This document shows, piece by piece, positions 59,201-64,000 of a DNA stretch of 64,000 nt. A program made the translations under genes and the position numbers. The DNA is from Toxotes chatareus (lineage: Eukaryota > Chordata > Actinopteri > Toxotidae), in assembly GCA_016801885.1 (NCBI GenBank), contig CM028895.1, forward strand, positions 16,078,001 to 16,142,000, in the 5' to 3' direction. How positions within the stretch are numbered: position 1 is the first letter of the stretch; the number at the start of each line of letters is the position of its first letter. The notes under the pieces were generated by a model. The model ran no database searches. It was not told the origin of the DNA and was given only the letters and a program-made list of their open reading frames with translations.

Positions 59201-59960
59201 TAACCTGCCTTCTGGGCGTGGAATGGTGGACAATGATGAGGCATTTGACTGAGCGTTGACGACTTTCGGCAAAGGACACTTTAATTTTTTTTAAAACAGA
59301 AGCTTAATTCATTCGCAGTGGATGGTGGCAAGGTGCTTTGCGTACATCTGTAATTTATAAATTATCCAAAATAAACTATTTAGATTACATTTACCATGGG
59401 TCCCTTTATCACCTACTCATCGACACAAGCAATGCTTTGACCCAGAACTTCAGTAACAGCACAAACATTAAATACAGATAATGCATATTTAGCTTTAACG
59501 TTACAATTAATTTAAGAAGCCTCTGAAACAATATCATGAACCAACTAACGGTCAACTCATGAAAGCTTCAACCTGACACACAGCCCATAACTTAGAAATT
59601 AAAATTACATTTTCAGAATTAAACCTGAACTCCTGCATTTCACCACTGCACTTATTTTCCTATTTTTAACAAAATAACACGTTACTGCTCCATTTACATT
59701 AGCCACTGCTCCAACCAGATGGGTTTAACTGGGGAAAAAAATAGTTTCGAAAAACTGATTAAAATGGCCGATTGACTGAACTTAAGTCTTCCTTTTATTT
59801 GACAAAACAGTGAAGTGTTTGTTAAAAGAGATTAATTTTACTGCAATAAAATTAAAACAGCTCGTCGACAGCTTTCCATTAACTTTACCCCCATTTCCCC
59901 CGCTGACAATCTTTAGAGATTGATCCTTACCACTGGGTTCGAGTTAGCCGAGCTCGCCAT
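53179..59960 (-). CDS. gtf2a1: GTF2A1, transcription initiation factor TFIIA alpha/beta precursor (10 exons, complete)
   Basis: Encodes the large TFIIA precursor. From family knowledge it is cleaved into alpha and beta chains, pairs with GTF2A2 (gamma), and stabilises TBP on the TATA box in RNA polymerase II preinitiation complexes in the nucleus. Exons: 59931-59960, 58126-58227, 57545-57731, 57260-57324, 55932-56007, 55602-55726, 55062-55166, 54392-54679, 53908-53997 and 53179-53286. They total 1176 nt, 391 residues plus TGA, all in phase. The N-terminal helical domain includes KLYKSVIEDVINEVRELFLD. A long Q/A/P-rich linker follows, then an acidic stretch beginning TSSEEDEDEEEEEYDEDDDE and the C-terminal beta-barrel domain ending SKAIGDAEW. 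The Taspase1-type site QVDG is intact at residues 286-289. Human GTF2A1 is 376 residues, so the length fits. Paralogue GTF2A1L is less likely given the TSHR linkage and closeness to GTF2A1. Confidence 0.97.
53908..53997 (-). CDS. gtf2a1: GTF2A1 exon 9
   Basis: Residues 327-356: EPLNSEDDVSDEEDQELFDT then ENVVVCQYDK, nearly identical to human. It begins the beta-barrel domain contacting TBP-TATA and the gamma subunit. The acceptor is TGTCAG|GAGCCA and the donor AAG|GTAAGA. Confidence 0.97.
54392..54679 (-). CDS. gtf2a1: GTF2A1 exon 8 (linker, Taspase1 site, acidic tract)
   Basis: Residues 231-326. A Q/A/P-rich linker leads to MMLQVDGTGDTSSEED, then a long D/E run and GGEDGQVEE. QVDG is the Taspase1 recognition motif, with expected cleavage between D288 and G289 giving alpha and beta chains. 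The acceptor is CCTCAG|GTGATG and the donor GAG|GTGGGC. Confidence 0.96.
55062..55166 (-). CDS. gtf2a1: GTF2A1 exon 7
   Basis: Residues 196-230: VLAPLQGGLPQQTGVIIQPQ then QIVLASNKVQGNNTQ, matching human VLAPLPGGISPQTGVIIQPQ. The acceptor is TCCAG|GTTCTG and the donor CAG|GTCAGC. Confidence 0.96.
55602..55726 (-). CDS. gtf2a1: GTF2A1 exon 6
   Basis: Residues 154-195: GQILQVVRAPNGTQYIIQQP, then a glutamine-rich stretch and MQPGGVQAPVIQQ, all in the same order as human. The acceptor is TCTCAG|GTCAGA and the donor CAG|GTATGC. Confidence 0.96.
55932..56007 (-). CDS. gtf2a1: GTF2A1 exon 5
   Basis: Residues 129-154: SAAAAAATLALPTGVTPYQQ then IITNQ, matching human SAAATAATLALPAGVTPVQQ. The acceptor is CTCTAG|AGTGCA and the donor CAAG|GTAAAA, phase 1. 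Confidence 0.95.
57260..57324 (-). CDS. gtf2a1: GTF2A1 exon 4
   Basis: Residues 107-128: APQQQVIVQDSKILQHMSAT then GM, matching human PQVIVPDSKLIQHMNAS. The acceptor is CCACAG|CTCCCC and the donor ATG|GTAAGT. Confidence 0.95.
57545..57731 (-). CDS. gtf2a1: GTF2A1 exon 3 (end of helical domain and Q-rich linker)
   Basis: Residues 45-107. LWENKLLQSKAVEGFHTEEQ is conserved. It is followed by a tract of nine glutamines, three VQQ repeats and QVILPPQQQQ. Human has a histidine/glutamine tract here, so this linker evolves quickly. The donor is CAAG|GTTGGT, phase 1. Confidence 0.95.
58126..58227 (-). CDS. gtf2a1: GTF2A1 exon 2 (N-terminal helical domain)
   Basis: Residues 11-44: KLYKSVIEDVINEVRELFLD and EGVDEQVLLELKT, nearly identical to human. 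This is the TFIIA alpha part of the four-helix bundle. The acceptor is CACAG|CCTAAA and the donor ACG|GTGACT. Confidence 0.97.
58880..59145 (+). promoter_or_regulatory. Candidate plus-strand promoter and short first exon inside GTF2A1 intron 1
   Basis: On the plus strand a CRE-like TGACGTAG (58889-58896), CCAAT (58941-58945) and TATAAAA (58953-58959) lie in order. An ATG with A at -3 follows at 59066 and opens MWRTVKDNFGVLSYECSALT and KQYGLV, with a GTAGGG donor-like site after 59144. Unspliced, the frame would stop at 59201-59203. I do not recognise the peptide. It could start an antisense or novel transcript, or be chance in a CpG-rich intron. Confidence 0.3.
59931..59960 (-). CDS. gtf2a1: GTF2A1 exon 1
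   Basis: Ten residues, MASSANSNPV, matching human MANSANTNTV. The donor is GTG|GTAAGG, phase 0. A long first intron follows. Confidence 0.95.
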
Positions 59961-60290
59961 TATACGCGTAGTGTAAAAACCACACGGAAATAGGCGAGAA
60001 ATAGAGCCAAAAATTACGAAAAACGAATTAAAACAACTGGGAACGATATTTTAAAACAGCCGGCATTACTTTTGTAAATAAAACACAGTTTTAGCGGTCT
60101 TATTTACAATCCCGGGCTGCGACTCCCCAGCCGTCCTCCTTCGGTCGTTGTCCTGCTTTATATACTGAGCGATGGAGCTGCGAGTGCGCGAGACATAGGG
60201 CAGGGTCAAGCCACACATACCGCGAGATTTCGTGCTGAGTATGACGACCAATTAATACTGCTGATGTTGGGAAATGTAGTTCAAACGCGC
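59961..60290 (-). promoter_or_regulatory. GTF2A1 promoter: TATA box and SBS element
   Basis: On the minus strand a canonical TATATAAAG lies at 60164-60156, about 200 bp upstream of the ATG, which predicts a start near 60130. Further upstream, 60280-60264 reads ACTACATTTCCCAACAT, close to the SBS element bound by ZNF143 and THAP11. GC-rich sequence with CpGs surrounds both. The positions are read directly; function is inferred. Confidence 0.65.
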
Positions 60291-60577
60291 GAAGTGGTTG
60301 TCAAATGTGGACAGACCGCATTAGCTTTAGAATACTCTGAAATTTTGGTAACTGAATTTGTGGGACTAATAAAGGTTTATCTTATATAAGGAATTAATCA
60401 CAACTTTCTACACACTAGCAGATAATTTTTGATTGTAAGTTATATGATAGCACATAATACATTTCTATAACAATAAAAATAACAAACCTGAAAACTTACA
60501 AATGCTGTGGTTACTGTCCTGACTGGTGCTCAATCAACTGAATACCTGAAAACTTACTCAAAAAAACTGCTGTGGGA

Positions 60578-61622
60578 CACCTGTACACCAGCTTATTCAT
60601 TCATTAAATGATCCAATCAGCCAATCATGTGGCAGCAGTGCAATACATAAAATCATGCAGATACAGGAGGATCAGTTAATTTTCACATCAAACATCAGAA
60701 TGGGACTTTGACCATAGCATGAAACGGCTGATCTCCTGGGACTGTTACACACAACAGTCTCTGGAGTTTAACTCAGAATAGTGCCATAAAAACATCCAGT
60801 GAGCAGCAGTTCAGAAAAGCTACAGTATCTCAGATAACCACTCTTTACAACTGTAGTGAGTACAAAGCAACTCAGAACGAACAAACAAACAACAAACAGC
60901 CTTGAGGCGGATGGGCTACAACAGCAGAGGAACATGTTGGGTTCCACTCCTGTCAGCCAAGAACAGAAATCTGAGGATGCAATGGGCACAGACTTACCAA
61001 ACCTGGACAGCTGAAGACTGGAAATGTAGCCTGGTCTGATGAATCTGGATTTCTGCTGAGGCACACAGATGGTTGGGTCAGAATTTGGCATCAACAGCAT
61101 GAATCCATGGACCAAACCTGCCTTGTGTCAACAGTCCAGGCTGCTGATGGTGGTGTAATGATGTGGGGGATGTTTTCTTGACTCACTTTGGGCCTTCAGT
61201 ACTAGTCAATCATGGTTTGAATGACACAGTCTGTCTGAGTTTTGTTGCCGACCATGTTCATCCCTTTATGGCCACCATCGTCTAATGGCTACTTCCAGCA
61301 GGATTATGCTCCATGTCACAAAGTAAAAGTCGTCTCGAACTGGTTTCATTTTCAAGACAGGGAATTCAGTGAACTTCAGTGGCCTCTGCAGTCAACAGAT
61401 CTGAATCTAGTAGACCATGTTTGGGATGTAGTAGAACAGGAGTAGTAGCTTGAATGAACAGCTGACAAATCTGCAGAAATGATGTGATGCAGTCATGTCA
61501 ACATGAAGTAAAGGCAACTTCTCTTTGGAATCAATACCACAAAGAGCTGAGGGTGTTTGGAGGGAAGAAGTACCCAGTATAAGATTGCTGTTCCTAAAAA
61601 AAGTGCTTAGTGAGTGTACATT
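60578..61622 (+). mobile_element. Degenerate Tc1-like DNA transposon
   Basis: The element spans roughly 1.05 kb, from about GGACACCTGTACACC to AAAGTGCTTAGTGAGTGTAC. The transposase is broken. WSDESGFLLRHTDGWVRIWH near 61030 keeps the first acidic residue. A TGA at 61179-61181 interrupts the frame, and the frame shifts near 61260. YFQQDYAPCHKV keeps the second acidic residue, and DLNLVDHVWDVVE has D where Tc1-type enzymes have E. The gap between the second and third acidic positions is 36 residues. It lies outside the genes and is presumed inactive. Confidence 0.8.
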
Positions 61623-64000
61623 AAGGCATCAATACTAATAATTAAATTATATAATACATAACAGTGACAGTAGCCATTAGCAGATAAGATTTCTCTACTA
61701 TTACTCAAGTAAGATTGTGAATGCAGAACTTTTACTTGTAATGCAGTATCTTTACCCTACTTTCACTGAAGCAAAGGGTATAAATAATTATTACACCAGT
61801 TGTGCCGACTTTGGTACAGCATGGATTGATATAATACTTTCCGGAGCTTGTGTCGATTTACACTGATTGGCTTGATGAGAGGCTGTAACAGATCCATGAC
61901 CCAAAGTGTGGGTGTCTACCTCATGAAGGATTTGTCATGGGAACATAAAGATTTTTTTAATACCAAAACTTTTAGTCCTATTCACATTGAGTTTCTACAA
62001 TATAACAGACACCTTTCCTTATGAGTCAAGGGCACTTTTCATGTAGTACCATTATGCTGCCACTAGAGTGTGATCACACTGCATCCCAGAACTCCAGAAA
62101 ATAAGCTGTCCTTTTCCAATTCCATGACACAAACACACACACACACATACATTCACTTTGTGCAGCACACAACTATTTTACATGGTATTCAATAAAAGAC
62201 GATTTAAGTGAATTTTTGGATGAGCTATATCTATAGGTCTTGTCTGCTTAATCAAAAACACACCTGCCCTGACTACCAGGGGAAAATATCCAAAAACAAT
62301 AAAGCTTTGCAATAAATGAGAACTGACAAGAGAACATTACATCCACTTCTGTCTCCATGGAAACTTGCCTCGCTGGTCATTCTGTGGATATGGATGATAT
62401 AGACCGGAGGAACACACAGCTCTCTGTGCATCAGTCCACTTAGCACTTCGGTGTGCCTCCTTTAAGATGGTACGTCACAACAACTGATTTCATTACATTT
62501 AATTCACCGAGCTGAAATTAAAAAGGCCCACCTGATACTGATGCACTTGTAAAAGTGTTGTGAAAAAGATTACTGGAGACTTCTCTCAAACTATGAGATG
62601 TGATCAAACGTAAAAATGTGTTATCCCGGGCATTTTACCTTTTACCTTTGAGTCTCTGTCTCAGTTACTGAGTAGTATGATGCCCTCTAAAGATCTAGAG
62701 AAGGCACACTTTTTTCTCTCCCCCCCACCACCTCTTTCTTTGCTGTAGTTGCATAGCAACAGAGGAGCTGCTAGCTCCAGTTGTGTTAGTGGTGGGAGCG
62801 TGCTGCACAGGGAAGGCACTGGCTCGAGATTAAGCCTGTCTCGGCTTCAATTATGAATGGGCTTCCACTGCCACACGGCTCCAAAATGACACCACTCAGA
62901 TTGATAAGACATTGAGGAACTCTTTGGTACACTTAACTCTTTAACTTCTTTCCCTGAAGGGGGAGCTGAGTTTGACTTTAATCAGAAGTATTGAACTTAA
63001 ATGATTAAAAGAAGTAAATGAGTAATTAACTGGTGGAAGAGGCATGGTTATGATAAGACCCTTGTTGATGGGAATATGTGAGGTTAATTATCGGGGTCAG
63101 TCTTGAGAGCAAATCAAAAAGCCTCCACTCTCACAACCAGTAAATGGGAGTGAGTCTGTGTTGCATGTTGAAATAGAAGGGGTGGGGTGGGGTGGAGTTT
63201 TGGGGGGGGGGTTGGGGGCTGTTGCAGGGTGATGTGCTTTCTTGTTTTGCTATATTTAACTTTAGACTTTTACAGGAAAATGGTTAAATTTCATGCAATA
63301 ATATCCTGCAAACCAGCAATGCTGTTATTAATACAAAAGCTACATCTATCAACAACTAGTCTTTATTATTTTTTTCTTGTTTAGTCCAAGCCAAGAACAG
63401 CCAAACTAATCTTCTGCAACTTGTATTTTTTATTATTGCAACCAACTGGAAGACAATACATCACATAAACATCATTGTAGTTTTTCAGAAAATGGAAAAC
63501 AAAATAAAACAACATTTATATATTTTTTGCCACGGTATTGGACAACGTTGATATTTACATGTAGTGATGAAATAGGTCTTGAAATCATTCTTTGGCAATA
63601 TGATTGCACAATAAGAAGAGAATTGAACATTTACTGAAAAAAACCAACACCTGGGTGTACTCTGCATCACATCTCACAGATCAATAACAGTTTTGCATTT
63701 TGACATCTCTAACCTATGGCTTTCCAATATTCAGCTCAGACAGTCACCGAAAAATAATGGCAGTATTGTAGATAGTTTTGTCAGAGAGAAAACAAAACAG
63801 AAAATGAAAATGCGCATAAAAACATCAACAAATAAAAAATGGCAACCACACCTTTTAGAGCGTTTCACTGTATGTTTGGCAGGTTTGAAAGAAACACTTG
63901 TTTTAGGGGCTTTTCAGGCAGTGAAGTATATTTCCTTAGCTTTAAAATGTCTCAGGTATATTCTTTTGTGTTGCTTTGTTTTTCCAGGACTCGTAGGTCA
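61623..64000. other. Distal intergenic region beyond GTF2A1
   Basis: No exon or gene was recognised. Noted items are an RFX X-box-like palindrome at 62748-62760, a G-rich run at about 63181-63218, and AT-rich tracts. A short CA run lies at 62133-62146. Confidence 0.5.

Noticed and set aside
1..64000. CRISPR arrays, bacterial operons, tRNA or rRNA genes
   Set aside because: No regularly spaced direct repeats, Shine-Dalgarno-led gene series, or cloverleaf/rRNA sequence was recognised. A snoRNA in GTF2A1 introns, as in mammals, could be missed by eye.

Overview
The window is nuclear genomic DNA from a ray-finned fish, most likely a percomorph teleost. The genes are split by GT-AG introns, CA/GT microsatellites are frequent, and the introns carry fish-type interspersed repeats. 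Nothing bacterial, plasmid-like or CRISPR-like was seen. Three protein genes account for almost all coding sequence, in the order and orientation CEP128 (minus), TSHR (plus), GTF2A1 (minus). To my knowledge this is the vertebrate arrangement around human chromosome 14q31, and it supports all three assignments. Family comparisons are from memory because no search could be run.

Region 1 (1-28.5 kb): CEP128, a coiled-coil protein of the mother-centriole subdistal appendages. Twenty coding exons were placed by hand. They join in one open frame of 943 codons from ATG 27892 to 1203. The C-terminal exon or exons lie left of the window. The introns carry an internally deleted LINE, two copies of one repeat family, one copy of a fold-back family, and microsatellites.

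Region 2 (28.5-46.8 kb): TSHR, head-to-head with CEP128 across about 1.5 kb. Ten exons join into 778 codons plus stop: signal peptide, leucine-rich repeats, hinge with a long C-peptide-like segment, and seven-helix domain in the last exon. The introns hold four more copies of the fold-back family. An AATAAA lies about 350 bp after the stop.

Region 3 (46.8-60.3 kb): an intergenic stretch, then GTF2A1, the TFIIA alpha/beta precursor. Ten exons give 391 residues with an intact Taspase1-type QVDG site and the conserved N- and C-terminal TFIIA domains. Its promoter has a TATA box and an SBS-type (ZNF143/THAP11) element. A separate plus-strand TATA/CCAAT promoter candidate with a short ORF lies in its first intron.

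Region 4 (60.3-64 kb): no gene recognised. It holds a broken Tc1-like transposon with 36-residue spacing between its last two catalytic acidic positions, and a near-palindromic RFX X-box.

The genes share no pathway. CEP128 serves the centriole and cilium, TSHR is a glycoprotein-hormone receptor coupled to cAMP, and GTF2A1 is a general transcription factor. What links them is position, plus SBS-type motifs in the two housekeeping promoters. No clearly new biological system was found. The best leads are the antisense promoter candidate at 58.9-59.2 kb, the CEP128 X-box/SBS promoter, and the transposon derivatives.
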